From positions 1,178,001 to 1,242,000 of the forward strand of contig CAWCNI010000004.1 in assembly GCA_963796915.1 (NCBI GenBank): a stretch of 64,000 nucleotides of DNA. Reading direction: 5' to 3'. Shown here in pieces: positions 24,484 through 32,801 of the stretch (position 1 is its first letter; the number at the start of each line of letters is the position of its first letter). The position numbers and the translations under genes were made by a program. The stretch is from JAENWD01 sp963796915. Lineage in GTDB: Bacteria > Acidobacteriota > Vicinamibacteria > Vicinamibacterales > JAENWD01. A model generated the notes under the pieces. The model saw only the letters and a program-made list of their open reading frames with translations, was not told the origin of the DNA and did no database searches.

Positions 24484-26820
24484 ATGCGTTTCCCGTGCCT
24501 GCGCCTCTCCCTGTTTGCCGCCGTCATCGCTCTCGTGTCTGCCGCCGCGGCCCCGGCGCAGACGATTCGCACGCGTCCCGACGGACTTCTCGACGTGGAC
24601 GCGCCGGCCGGCGCCACCGTCCGCTACACGCTCGACGGATCGGAGCCTGACAAGTCCGCCGGAATCTGGCTGGCGCCCGTCGATCTGCCTTCCGGCTACA
24701 CGCTCAAGGCCCGCGCGTTTGCGGCCGATGGCACACCGGTAGGGAACGTCGTCGTCAAGGCGGCCGCGGCGGCCGCCTCACGAAAGCCGTCGACGCTGGT
24801 GCCGCTCACTCAGAATCGCGACTGGCGCACGTACGACTGGGTGGCGCGTCACGCCGCGTGCGTCAAGCTGATGCAGGAGCGTCAGCCGGAGATCGTGATG
24901 CTCGGCGACTCGATCACGCATTTCTGGGGCGGGGAGCCGGTGGGCGGGCGGCGGACCGCCGCGGAGGAATGGGACCGGTTCTTCGCCGGCCGCCGGGTCG
25001 TGAACCTCGGCTACGGCTGGGACCGGACCGAGAACGTGCTGTGGCGTCTGACGCACGGCGAGTTCGAGCATGTGTCGCCGAAGGTCGTCGTGCTGATGAT
25101 CGGCACGAACAACATCGACGTCAATACGCCTGACGAGATTGCCGCGGGTGTCGGCGCAGTCTCGCTGGAGATTCACCGGCGGTCGCCCTCCACGCGGATC
25201 CTCCTGCTGTCAATTTTCCCCCGCGGTGAAAAGCCGTCGGACCCGGCGCGCGCGAAAGTGGCGGCCGTCAACCAGCGAATCGCCGCACTCGACGGAAAGG
25301 AGGGGGTGACATACCTCGATATCGGCAGCACGTTCCTCGAACCCGACGGCTCGATCTCAGAGACCGTGATGTACGACTTCCTGCATCCGAGCGCCCTCGG
25401 CTACGCGCGCTGGACGGCGGCGATGAAACCGACGCTCGATCGGTTGCTCGCCGCCGACGCTGCTGTGCCGCCACGCGCGGGCACGTCCCCTGACCTCGGC
25501 CAGCGTATCAACGACTTCGTCGCGGAGGAGATGGCGAAGCAGCATGTACCTGGCGTCGCCGTGGCGGTCGTCCAGCACGGCACGGTCCTCAAGGCCAGGG
25601 GCTACGGCTTCGCGAACCTCGAGCTGCGCGTGCCAGCCACCGCGGCCACCATCTTCGAGTCCGGATCGCTCGGCAAGCAGTTCACGGCGACGGCCGTCAT
25701 GCTCCAGGTCGAGGACGGCAAGCTCGCGCTGTCGGATCCCATTACTAAGTTCTTTCCCGGCGCGCCCGATACCTGGCGGCGCATCACCGTCCGGAACCTG
25801 CTCACGCACACGTCCGGCATTCCCGACTACACAGAGAACAGCGTCGACCTGCAGAAGAACTATTCTGAAGACCAGCTCGCGACTGTCGCCTTTGGCCTGC
25901 CGCTCGAGTTCCCGCCTGGCTCGCGCTGGAACTACAGCAACACCGGCTATGTCCTGCTCGGCATCATCGTGCACAAGGTGGCCGGCGCGTTCTACGGCGA
26001 CGTCCTCTCGGAACGCGTGTTCAAGCCACTCGGCATGACGACGACGCGTGTCATCAGCGAGGAGGACATCGTGGCCAACCGCGCGGACGGTTACGAGTGG
26101 CACGACGGCCAGATCAAGAACCAGGGCTGGGTGTCGCCGACGTTGAACACGACCGCCGACGGCTCGCTCTATTTCACAGTGAACGACCTCATCGCCTGGG
26201 ATCACGCCGTGGAGACCCGCGCGATTCTGAAACCTGAGAGCTGGCACGAGATCCTGACGCCGGTTCAGCTCACGAGCGGCAAGACGTATCCCTACGGCTT
26301 CGGCTGGTCGCTTGACGAGCGGGATGGGAAGCCGCTGCAGGAGCACAGCGGCGCCTGGCAGGGATTCAAGACGCAGTTCTCGCGGTTCATCGGCGACGAC
26401 CTGTCGGTCATTGTCCTGGCGAACCTCGCCCAGGCTCGACCCGAGCGGTTCGCCGACGGGATCGCGGCGATCGTCGATCCCGCCCTTGCCGTACCGGCGT
26501 TGAGTCCCATCGAGGACCGCGAGCCGCAGGTGACTGCGAAGCTGGCGGCACTGCTGGAGACCGCGCGTCAGGGAGCGCTGACTCCGGCGGACTTCGCCTA
26601 CATGCGCGCCGGCTTCTTTCCCGACGGCGCCACCGCCGTCCACGAGCGCCTCGAGGCGCTGGGGCCGGCGGGCACGCTCGTCCTCGAACGGCGCGAGGAG
26701 CGCGGCGACAATCGCATCTACACCTACGCGGTGCCGTTCGGCGCTCGCGTGATGCGCTACTCGGTCGGCCTCGCGCCCGACGGGCGGATTTCGCAGTTCG
26801 GCCTCGCTGAGAAGCCTTAG
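24484..26820 (+). CDS. Secreted fusion: chitobiase-C-like domain, SGNH hydrolase and class C beta-lactamase-like serine hydrolase
   Basis: The 778-residue protein has a signal peptide (1-26), a small domain with TVRYTLDGSEPD (45-56) like the CHB_HEX_C domain, an SGNH hydrolase (GDSITH 141-146, GTNN 207-210, DFLHPS 298-303 giving S143, D298, H301), and a beta-lactamase-fold serine hydrolase (SLGK 395-398 as SxxK, Y484-S-N486). The SGNH part should cleave acetyl or lipid esters on sugars; the second part resembles esterases/DD-peptidases of the class C family. Both active sites look intact. The start is shared by a divergent gene. Confidence 0.9.
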   Translation: MRFPCLRLSLFAAVIALVSAAAAPAQTIRTRPDGLLDVDAPAGATVRYTLDGSEPDKSAGIWLAPVDLPSGYTLKARAFAADGTPVGNVVVKAAAAAASRKPSTLVPLTQNRDWRTYDWVARHAACVKLMQERQPEIVMLGDSITHFWGGEPVGGRRTAAEEWDRFFAGRRVVNLGYGWDRTENVLWRLTHGEFEHVSPKVVVLMIGTNNIDVNTPDEIAAGVGAVSLEIHRRSPSTRILLLSIFPRGEKPSDPARAKVAAVNQRIAALDGKEGVTYLDIGSTFLEPDGSISETVMYDFLHPSALGYARWTAAMKPTLDRLLAADAAVPPRAGTSPDLGQRINDFVAEEMAKQHVPGVAVAVVQHGTVLKARGYGFANLELRVPATAATIFESGSLGKQFTATAVMLQVEDGKLALSDPITKFFPGAPDTWRRITVRNLLTHTSGIPDYTENSVDLQKNYSEDQLATVAFGLPLEFPPGSRWNYSNTGYVLLGIIVHKVAGAFYGDVLSERVFKPLGMTTTRVISEEDIVANRADGYEWHDGQIKNQGWVSPTLNTTADGSLYFTVNDLIAWDHAVETRAILKPESWHEILTPVQLTSGKTYPYGFGWSLDERDGKPLQEHSGAWQGFKTQFSRFIGDDLSVIVLANLAQARPERFADGIAAIVDPALAVPALSPIEDREPQVTAKLAALLETARQGALTPADFAYMRAGFFPDGATAVHERLEALGPAGTLVLERREERGDNRIYTYAVPFGARVMRYSVGLAPDGRISQFGLAEKP

Positions 26821-26861
26821 CGCTCCAGCCAGCGCGGAACTCCGCGACTGTCAGGTCCGTA

Positions 26862-26878
26862 ACATAGACTGTCTATGT
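26862..26878. promoter_or_regulatory. 17-bp palindrome at the padR start, probable PadR operator
   Basis: ACATAGAC (26862-26869), a central T, and GTCTATGT (26871-26878) form a perfect inverted repeat ending one base before the padR ATG at 26880. It contains a -10-like TAGACT (26865-26870). ATGT...ACAT-type dyads are known PadR-family sites, so autoregulation of padR and the ADOP permease is likely. Confidence 0.75.
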
Positions 26879-26879
26879 C

Positions 26880-27215
26880 ATGGCCGACCTGACCGCTCCC
26901 ATTCCACCCGGCACGCTCGAAATGCTGATTCTCACGACGCTCGCGCGTCGCGAGGCGCTGCATGGGTTCGCCATCGCCGAAACCATCGAGGCATCGTCCG
27001 AGGAGGTCCTGCGCGTCGAGGAGGGCTCGCTGTATCCCGCGCTGCAGCGCCTCCTGCTGAAAGGCTGGATTGCCGGAGAGTGGGGCCGGACAGACGAGAA
27101 CCGGCGGGCGCGCTACTACCAGCTCACGACAGCGGGGCGGCGCCAGCTCGATCGGGAAGTCGCCGACTATCGGCGCGTCGCCCGGGCCATCGAACGCATC
27201 CTTCAGCCGGTGTAA
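26880..27215 (+). CDS. PadR-family transcriptional regulator
   Basis: The 111-residue protein is a typical short PadR: GTLEMLILTTLARREALHGFAIAETIE (helix 1-2), VEEGSLYPALQRLLLKGWIAGEW (recognition helix and wing start) and RRARYYQLTTAGRRQLDRE (wing). It has only the short C-terminal helix, as in the PadR-s2 group. A palindrome sits at its start codon. It is 5 bp from the ADOP permease start, and this pair is a standard acidobacterial arrangement in which PadR represses the permease. Confidence 0.95.
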   Translation: MADLTAPIPPGTLEMLILTTLARREALHGFAIAETIEASSEEVLRVEEGSLYPALQRLLLKGWIAGEWGRTDENRRARYYQLTTAGRRQLDREVADYRRVARAIERILQPV

Positions 27216-27220
27216 CCGAC

Positions 27221-29866
27221 ATGCCGATCTCCACACTTCTCCGACGGCTCCGCGTCTTTGCCTCCCGACGACAATTCGACGCCGATCTCGAAGACGAGAT
27301 GCGCCTGCACGTCGCACTCCGCGAGCGGCGCCTGCGCGAGAACGGCCTGCCGCCGGAGGATGCCGCGCACCAGGCCCGCCGGAAGTTCGGCCATCCCGCG
27401 CGCATCTCCGAGCGAAGTCGCGAGGTCTGGGGCTTTCGCGGCCTCGAGGCCGCCCTCCAGGATCTGGGTTTCGCCATTCGGCTGCTGCGGCGCAACCCGG
27501 CCTTCACCGCGATTGCGGTGACAGCGCTCGCACTCGGCATCGGCGCGACGACTGCCATCTTCAGCGTTGTCGACGCCGTGATGCTGCGGCCGTTGCCGTT
27601 TGCCGACCCGAGCCGCCTGGTGATGGTGTGGGAGGACGCGACCAGCATCGGGTTTCCACACAACACTCCTGCGCCTGGCAATTACTCCGACTGGACAACC
27701 GCTGTTCCTTCACTCGCCGGCGCGGCGGCGCTGGATATCCGCGACTACAACCTGACTGGCAGTGGCACGCCTGAGAAGGTCGGCGCCGCCGGCGTGACGG
27801 CCAATTTGTTCGCGGTGCTTGGCGTCGCGCCGACGCTGGGCCGCGCGATTCTCCCTGGCGAGGACGTACCCGGCGGCGAGCGAGTGGCGGTGCTCGGCCA
27901 CGCGTTGTGGCTTCGGCGCTTCGGCGGCGATCCGTCCGTCGTTGGACGGCCCGTGCTGCTCAACGGCGAGAAATACACGGTCGTCGGCGTGATGCCTCCG
28001 CGTTTCTCGTTCCCGTTTCGCGACGTCGAAGTCTGGGTGCCCATGGGCTTCACGCGCGACGAGCTGGCCAATCGTGGCGGCCACTATCTGTGGGTTGTCG
28101 GGCGTATGCGGCCGGGGAGCACGCTGTCCGGGCTCAACGCGGAGCTGAGTGCGCTCGCCACAAGACGCGCACGCGAGTTCCCTGAGACGAATCGAAACGT
28201 GGGCATGTTCGCCGTGCCACTGCTGCAGGACTACATCGGGGATCTTGGGACGGCACTCGCCGTCCTGCTGTGCGCTGTCGGAGTGGTCCTGCTCATCACG
28301 TGCGCGAACCTCGCCAACCTGCTGCTGTCGAAGGCCGCCGGCCGCGCGCGGGAGATGGCCGTGCGGACCGCTCTTGGCGCAGGCAGCGGCAGACTGGTCA
28401 GGCAGATGCTCGTCGAGAACGTCCTGCTGTCGGTGCTGGGCGGCGTGGCGGGCCTCCTGGTCGCGGCGGCAGCCCTCGGCGTCCTGCGGACGCTGGTCCC
28501 GGACGCCCTGCAGGACATCAGCGTGGTGCGCCTCGACTGGCGTGTGATGGCCTTCGCGCTGCTGCTGGCGGCGGTGACCGGCGTGATCGTCGGCCTGGTG
28601 CCGGCCCGCCAGGTCCGGCGGACCGACGTCGCGCTGGCGCTGAAGCAGGGCGCGCCGGCATCGGTCGGCGGGCGCCGGCCGGCGCGCAGCGTTCTGGTGG
28701 TGGCCGAGATCGCCGGAGCCATGGTGCTGGTGGTGTGCGCCGCGTTGATGATCGAGAGCTTCGCGTCACTTCGTAACGTCGACCTGGGTTTCCGGACCGA
28801 GCACCTGCTCACCGTACGGCTGCCGCTGCCGCAGACCACCTATTCGGAGTTCGCACGACGTACGGACTTCGCCGATCGCGTCCTCGCCGAAGTACGTGCG
28901 TTGCCCGGCGTAAACAGCGCGGGGTTCACCAGCGCGCTCCCGCTGGTCTGGAAGGGCGGCACCCTCGGCTTCTGGCCCGAAGGCAGCGATCACCCTGACC
29001 CGGCGTTGTCGTACGACGCCAACAACAGGGTCGTCTCCCCGGGGTTCATGGAGACGATGCGCATGACCCTCCGTGAGGGCCGGTTTGTGAGCGAGAGCGA
29101 CTCGTCCGACGCGCCGCTGGTCGTCCTGGTCAACGAGACGCTCGCTCGACGGTACTGGGGCGCTGCTCCTGCGCTGGGCCGGCGCCTGAAACTTGGCGCG
29201 CCCGCCGATCCGGTGCCATGGCGCACAGTGGTCGGCGTCGTGGCCGACCTGCGGTCGATGGGGCTCGACCAGCCCGCCCGGCCTGAGATCTTCTTTCCGC
29301 TCGCGCAGTCGAAGGGCAACTGGATGTGGCCGCGCGATCTGGTCGTCCGAAGCGACGTCGCGCCAGTCGATCTGATGCCCGGGATTCGTCGCGCTGTCTG
29401 GAAGGTGGACCCGACACAGCCGATCGCGAACGTCGCGACGATGGACGACATCGTTGACAAGGAGGTGGTGCAGCGACGCACGCAGACCCGGCTGCTCGCC
29501 TCGTTCGCCGGCCTTGCGCTCCTGCTTGCGTGCCTCGGAATCTACGGAGTCCTATCGCTCACGGTCTCGGAGCGCTCCCAGGAAATTGGCCTCCGCATGG
29601 CGCTCGGCGCCAACCGGCGGCAGATCCTCGGCAGCATCGTCGGTGGCGGAATGCGGCTGGCGGCGGCCGGCATCGCCCTCGGGGCACTCGGGGCCTTCTG
29701 GGCCACCCGGCTGATGTCCGGGTTGCTGTTTGGCGTGCAGCCGCACGACCCGCGGGTCTTCACAGGCCTTGCGGCGATTCTCCTGCTCGTGTCGCTGGGC
29801 GCTGTCTACCTGCCCGCCCGCCGGGCGAGCCGGGTGGATCCGCTCGTCTCGCTTCGCGCCCAGTAG
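27221..29866 (+). CDS. ADOP-type MacB/FtsX permease
   Basis: The 881-residue protein has the acidobacterial duplicated-permease layout. An N-terminal cytoplasmic helical domain (1-~75, RRQFDADLEDEMRLHVALRERRL), a first membrane helix (NPAFTAIAVTALALGIGATTAIFSVVDAVMLRPLP), a MacB-like periplasmic domain, three helices (with REMAVRTALGAGSGRLVRQMLVE), a second periplasmic domain and three C-terminal helices (with EIGLRMALGANRRQIL) follow. The family is thought to be an ABC export or mechanotransmission component, but no ATPase gene is adjacent. Regulated by the upstream padR, most likely. Confidence 0.93.
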   Translation: MPISTLLRRLRVFASRRQFDADLEDEMRLHVALRERRLRENGLPPEDAAHQARRKFGHPARISERSREVWGFRGLEAALQDLGFAIRLLRRNPAFTAIAVTALALGIGATTAIFSVVDAVMLRPLPFADPSRLVMVWEDATSIGFPHNTPAPGNYSDWTTAVPSLAGAAALDIRDYNLTGSGTPEKVGAAGVTANLFAVLGVAPTLGRAILPGEDVPGGERVAVLGHALWLRRFGGDPSVVGRPVLLNGEKYTVVGVMPPRFSFPFRDVEVWVPMGFTRDELANRGGHYLWVVGRMRPGSTLSGLNAELSALATRRAREFPETNRNVGMFAVPLLQDYIGDLGTALAVLLCAVGVVLLITCANLANLLLSKAAGRAREMAVRTALGAGSGRLVRQMLVENVLLSVLGGVAGLLVAAAALGVLRTLVPDALQDISVVRLDWRVMAFALLLAAVTGVIVGLVPARQVRRTDVALALKQGAPASVGGRRPARSVLVVAEIAGAMVLVVCAALMIESFASLRNVDLGFRTEHLLTVRLPLPQTTYSEFARRTDFADRVLAEVRALPGVNSAGFTSALPLVWKGGTLGFWPEGSDHPDPALSYDANNRVVSPGFMETMRMTLREGRFVSESDSSDAPLVVLVNETLARRYWGAAPALGRRLKLGAPADPVPWRTVVGVVADLRSMGLDQPARPEIFFPLAQSKGNWMWPRDLVVRSDVAPVDLMPGIRRAVWKVDPTQPIANVATMDDIVDKEVVQRRTQTRLLASFAGLALLLACLGIYGVLSLTVSERSQEIGLRMALGANRRQILGSIVGGGMRLAAAGIALGALGAFWATRLMSGLLFGVQPHDPRVFTGLAAILLLVSLGAVYLPARRASRVDPLVSLRAQ

Positions 29867-29883
29867 CGCAGGCTACGCCAGCC

Positions 29884-30348
29884 TCACTGATGCGCCACAG
29901 TCAGCGCCAGCGACTCGGTGGTCGTGACGTTGCCGACGTCGTAGACGCGTACGCAGAAGGACCCGCCGACGGCCGTCGTGCCCGTCAGCTGATCGTTGAG
30001 CTTCGCGTTGTCGTTGGACAGGGCAGCGGTACACACCGCGCCGTCCCACGTGCCCAGTGTGATGCCTATCGCAAGTGAGTTCACGGGCGCGAGACTTGTC
30101 AGCGTCACGACGATGGTGCCCGGCAGGGTGACGGTGAACGGAAACGTGACCGATCCGTTCTTGTCGATTGCCCCGGAGAAGTTCTCCGTGATCGTCGTCG
30201 GTGTCGGCGTGGGCGTGGTGGTCGCGTCCTGACTGGCGCCGCCGCACGCGCCGGCGACAATCGCGAGCGGCAACGCAACAGTCAGCAACAGTCGGCGGGA
30301 GTGAAAACGACGGATCAGGGATGATGATGAAGTCGGCATGAGGCGCAT
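29884..30348 (-). CDS. Putative lipoprotein of unknown function
   Basis: The predicted product (154 residues from ATG 30348; ATG 30339 is an alternative) has a basic N terminus (RRFHSRRLLL), a hydrophobic stretch and a lipobox-like VAGAC, then a Thr/Pro linker. The body (ENFSGAIDKNGSVTFPFTVTLPGTIVVTLTSLAP...) resembles the bacterial pre-peptidase C-terminal-like beta-sandwich. Two Cys (AVCTAAL, FCVRVYD) could pair. It is convergent with the ADOP gene (17 bp between stops), so it is not part of that operon. Confidence 0.72.
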   Translation of the reverse strand: MRLMPTSSSSLIRRFHSRRLLLTVALPLAIVAGACGGASQDATTTPTPTPTTITENFSGAIDKNGSVTFPFTVTLPGTIVVTLTSLAPVNSLAIGITLGTWDGAVCTAALSNDNAKLNDQLTGTTAVGGSFCVRVYDVGNVTTTESLALTVAHQ

Positions 30349-30411
30349 CGATACAACGCTCGTGCCGCGGCGTGCGTTCTGGTTTGTTGGATGAGAATCC
30401 GCGAGGCCAGG

Positions 30412-30442
30412 CACCGTCCCCGGCCGGCGTACGCCGACGGTG
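30412..30442. promoter_or_regulatory. Palindrome and extended hairpin in the 350 bp region 30349-30698
   Basis: CGGCGTACGCCG (30425-30436) is a perfect 12-bp palindrome, flanked by CACCGT (30412-30417) and ACGGTG (30437-30442) with an asymmetric seven-base bulge. It lies between two divergent genes and could be an operator. A -10-like TAGACT at 30647-30652 may serve the radical SAM gene. I see no gene in this stretch. Confidence 0.35.
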
Positions 30443-30698
30443 GCGGATTTGTCGCCAGCGCCAGGAGGCCTCGCCAATCCGCCACGATCGGCGCCGCTTG
30501 CGTACTCTGTCTCGCGCGGCTGTCGGGCAAGATTGGCGGCGGCCGCCTTGCTGAAACGTTACGACGGGACGGGGCGTGCAGAGAGGGGAGGATCGGCGCC
30601 GCGGCGCGCTGCGCGGCAGACCGCAGCTCTGCCAGTCAGCGTCTGCTAGACTCCCGGCAGCGGACTCCGCATCACATCCGCTGGACCCAGGTCAGATC

Positions 30699-32204
30699 AT
30701 GCAAGTGCTGCTCCTGTCGATGCCGGATTCGTTCGAGCACATGGCGCCGGTCGCCATCAGGATGCCGAACGGCGCGCTCACGTCGCTGGCCGGCAACGTG
30801 GACCCCCACCATCAGGTCGCAGTCGCCGACCTCGTGCTCGTTCAGCACGACGTCGCAGGGACCGTGCGCGATCTCGTCGCCCGGTTACGGCCCGACGTGG
30901 TGGGCATGTCGATCATGACGTTCCAGCGCCGGACGGCGATGCGACTGCTGGCGATGCTGCGCCAGATTTGCCCGGACGCGACCACCGTCGTCGGCGGATA
31001 CGACCCGAGCCTCGCACCGGAGGCCTACGACGTTCCCGGCGGGCCCGATGTCGTGGTGCGTGGGGAAGGGGAGGCGACGTTCCGGGAGCTCCTGCGGGCT
31101 CTGGAGCGAGACGAGCCGCTCTCACAGGTTCCCGGCATCTCCTGGCGCGACGGCGCGGCGCTGGTGCACAACCCGGATCGTGCCGTGAGCGCATTACGCC
31201 GCGGCGAGCTCGAGCTTCCGCGGCGCGAGGCGAGAGTCCTGAGCGGATACCAGCTGCTCGGCCGGCAGATCGACGTGGTCGAGACGTCCCGCGGCTGCAC
31301 CTTCGACTGCAGCTTCTGCTCGATCATCGAGATGCGGGGCCGCAACTTCCACACGTTCGACTTCGAGCGTGTCCTCGCCGACATCGCCGACGCCCGCGCC
31401 CGCGGCGCGCGCTCGATCTTCATCGTGGACGACAACATCACGCTGAACGTGCGACGCTTCGAGGCGCTGTGCCAGGCGATCATCGACGCCGGGCTGCAGG
31501 ACGTCGACTACTTCGTCCAGGGCATGACGTCCGCGATCGCCGAGCACGGCGAGACCCTGGCGCCGTTGATGCGGCGCGCCGGGTTCCGATATGTGTTCCT
31601 CGGCATCGAGAACGTGCTGTCAGACGATCTGACGTTCCTGAAAGCGCGTGCCAAGAACGCACTCAGGGAAGGCGGCCGCACTGTCGGCAATGCGACGCTC
31701 GAGGCGATTGCCCACATTCATCGTAACGGCATGCTCGTCGTGGGCGGGCTCATCGTCGGCAACCCCGACGACACGGTGGACGCCATCGAGGCCAACCTCA
31801 CGTTTGCGCGTCAGTACGTGGACTGGCCGTACATCCAGCATCCGACGCCGTACCCGCGAACGCCCATGACGCGTGACTTCCAGGAACGCGGGCTCATCGT
31901 CAGCGATGCGCTCGAGGAGTACGACGGCACGACGGCGGTGGTGCGGACCGCGCACGTTCCGGCAGAGGAGGTGGAGTTCCTGCGCTGGCGCGCGGAGCGG
32001 TGGATGAAGGTGCGCCACATGCCAGCGGCGTTTCGCCACGATCCCTGGTTCGTGCTGCGCCACGGACACCGGCTGCTCGCGCACACGTTCAGGGGCAACA
32101 CGTGGCGGACATGGCTCGGCCTGGAAAGCGAGCGCGACGCGTTCAAGCGGTACCGGGCGTTGCGGCGGCGGGAGCGGGAATACGTGCCGGCGGTCGCCGG
32201 CTGA
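30699..32204 (+). CDS. B12-binding-domain radical SAM protein
   Basis: The 501-residue enzyme has an N-terminal Rossmann-like cobalamin-binding domain (RLRPDVVGMSIMTFQRR, VVGGYDPSLAP, VVVRGEGEATFRELL up to ~140) and a radical SAM domain with C200-x3-C204-x2-C207 (CTFDCSFC), FIVDDNITLN and YVFLGIEN. This is the architecture of BchE/HpnP-like methylases and cyclases. The specific substrate cannot be read from sequence. It is an isolated gene, convergent with the RRM gene; a hairpin between them may end both. Confidence 0.88.
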   Translation: MQVLLLSMPDSFEHMAPVAIRMPNGALTSLAGNVDPHHQVAVADLVLVQHDVAGTVRDLVARLRPDVVGMSIMTFQRRTAMRLLAMLRQICPDATTVVGGYDPSLAPEAYDVPGGPDVVVRGEGEATFRELLRALERDEPLSQVPGISWRDGAALVHNPDRAVSALRRGELELPRREARVLSGYQLLGRQIDVVETSRGCTFDCSFCSIIEMRGRNFHTFDFERVLADIADARARGARSIFIVDDNITLNVRRFEALCQAIIDAGLQDVDYFVQGMTSAIAEHGETLAPLMRRAGFRYVFLGIENVLSDDLTFLKARAKNALREGGRTVGNATLEAIAHIHRNGMLVVGGLIVGNPDDTVDAIEANLTFARQYVDWPYIQHPTPYPRTPMTRDFQERGLIVSDALEEYDGTTAVVRTAHVPAEEVEFLRWRAERWMKVRHMPAAFRHDPWFVLRHGHRLLAHTFRGNTWRTWLGLESERDAFKRYRALRRREREYVPAVAG

Positions 32205-32212
32205 GGAAAGAC

Positions 32213-32240
32213 GACGGGCGCCCCTTTCAGAGCGCCCGTC
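32213..32240. terminator. Hairpin terminator between convergent genes
   Basis: GACGGGCGC (32213-32221) pairs perfectly with GCGCCCGTC (32232-32240). On the minus strand it is followed by GTCTTTCCT, so it best fits ending the RRM transcript; it may work both ways. Confidence 0.7.
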
Positions 32241-32249
32241 GGTGAAGTG

Positions 32250-32582
32250 CTACCAGCGCGGCTCGCGACGACGCGGGCCGCCGAAGCCGCCGCCACCGCC
32301 ACGGTTGCCACCGCCGCCGGCGCCAGCGCCGGCAGGCTTGGGCTGCGCGACGTTCACCGCGATGCGGCGCCCGTCGAGATCCGTGTCGTTGAAGCGGTCG
32401 ATCGCCGTCTTGGCGTCGTCTTCGCTCTGCATCTCCACGAAGCCGAAGCCGCGCGACCGGCCGGTGGCCATGTCGCGCATCACGCGTACCGAGTCCACCG
32501 CCCCGACCTGCGTAAACAACCCCTCGAGGGATTCCTCAGTGGTGTTGTACGACAGGTTGCCAACAAACAGCTTTCGACTCAT
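32250..32582 (-). CDS. RRM-domain RNA-binding protein with Gly-rich tail
   Basis: The 110-residue protein is one RRM: RNP2 KLFVGNLSYNT (4-14) and RNP1 SRGFGFVEM (43-51), followed by a Gly/Arg-rich tail (GGGGNRGGGGGFGG... RRREPRW). Bacterial proteins of this type bind RNA and are often cold-induced. The leader has two hairpins just before an AGAGGA ribosome site, which may regulate translation. Confidence 0.95.
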   Translation of the reverse strand: MSRKLFVGNLSYNTTEESLEGLFTQVGAVDSVRVMRDMATGRSRGFGFVEMQSEDDAKTAIDRFNDTDLDGRRIAVNVAQPKPAGAGAGGGGNRGGGGGFGGPRRREPRW

Positions 32583-32595
32583 CAGTCCTCTCTTT

Positions 32596-32628
32596 CCCGC
32601 ATGGCGGGCTGAGCCGCAGATCGCGGCT
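32596..32628 (-). promoter_or_regulatory. Two hairpins in the RRM-gene leader
   Basis: On the minus strand AGCCGC/GCGGCT (32612-32628) and CCCGC/GCGGG (32596-32608) form adjacent hairpins ending 13 bases before the ATG and just upstream of the ribosome site. The remaining leader region 32629-32801 has no gene. A role in cold or translational control is inference. Confidence 0.4.
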
Positions 32629-32801
32629 CGTCGCGAACTTAGCTGCGTGGACCATCCACAAGGCTTGGCAGGTCGAGGGAGAAAACCGAGAAAGGCACTC
32701 GATCTCGCGACGGCGGAGCAAGCTCGGACAGACTAAATCCTCTACGCGCCGTATCTTACGCCAAGGCCCTACGCTCGGCAAGCTCAGCCAGTCCGCCGCA
32801 G

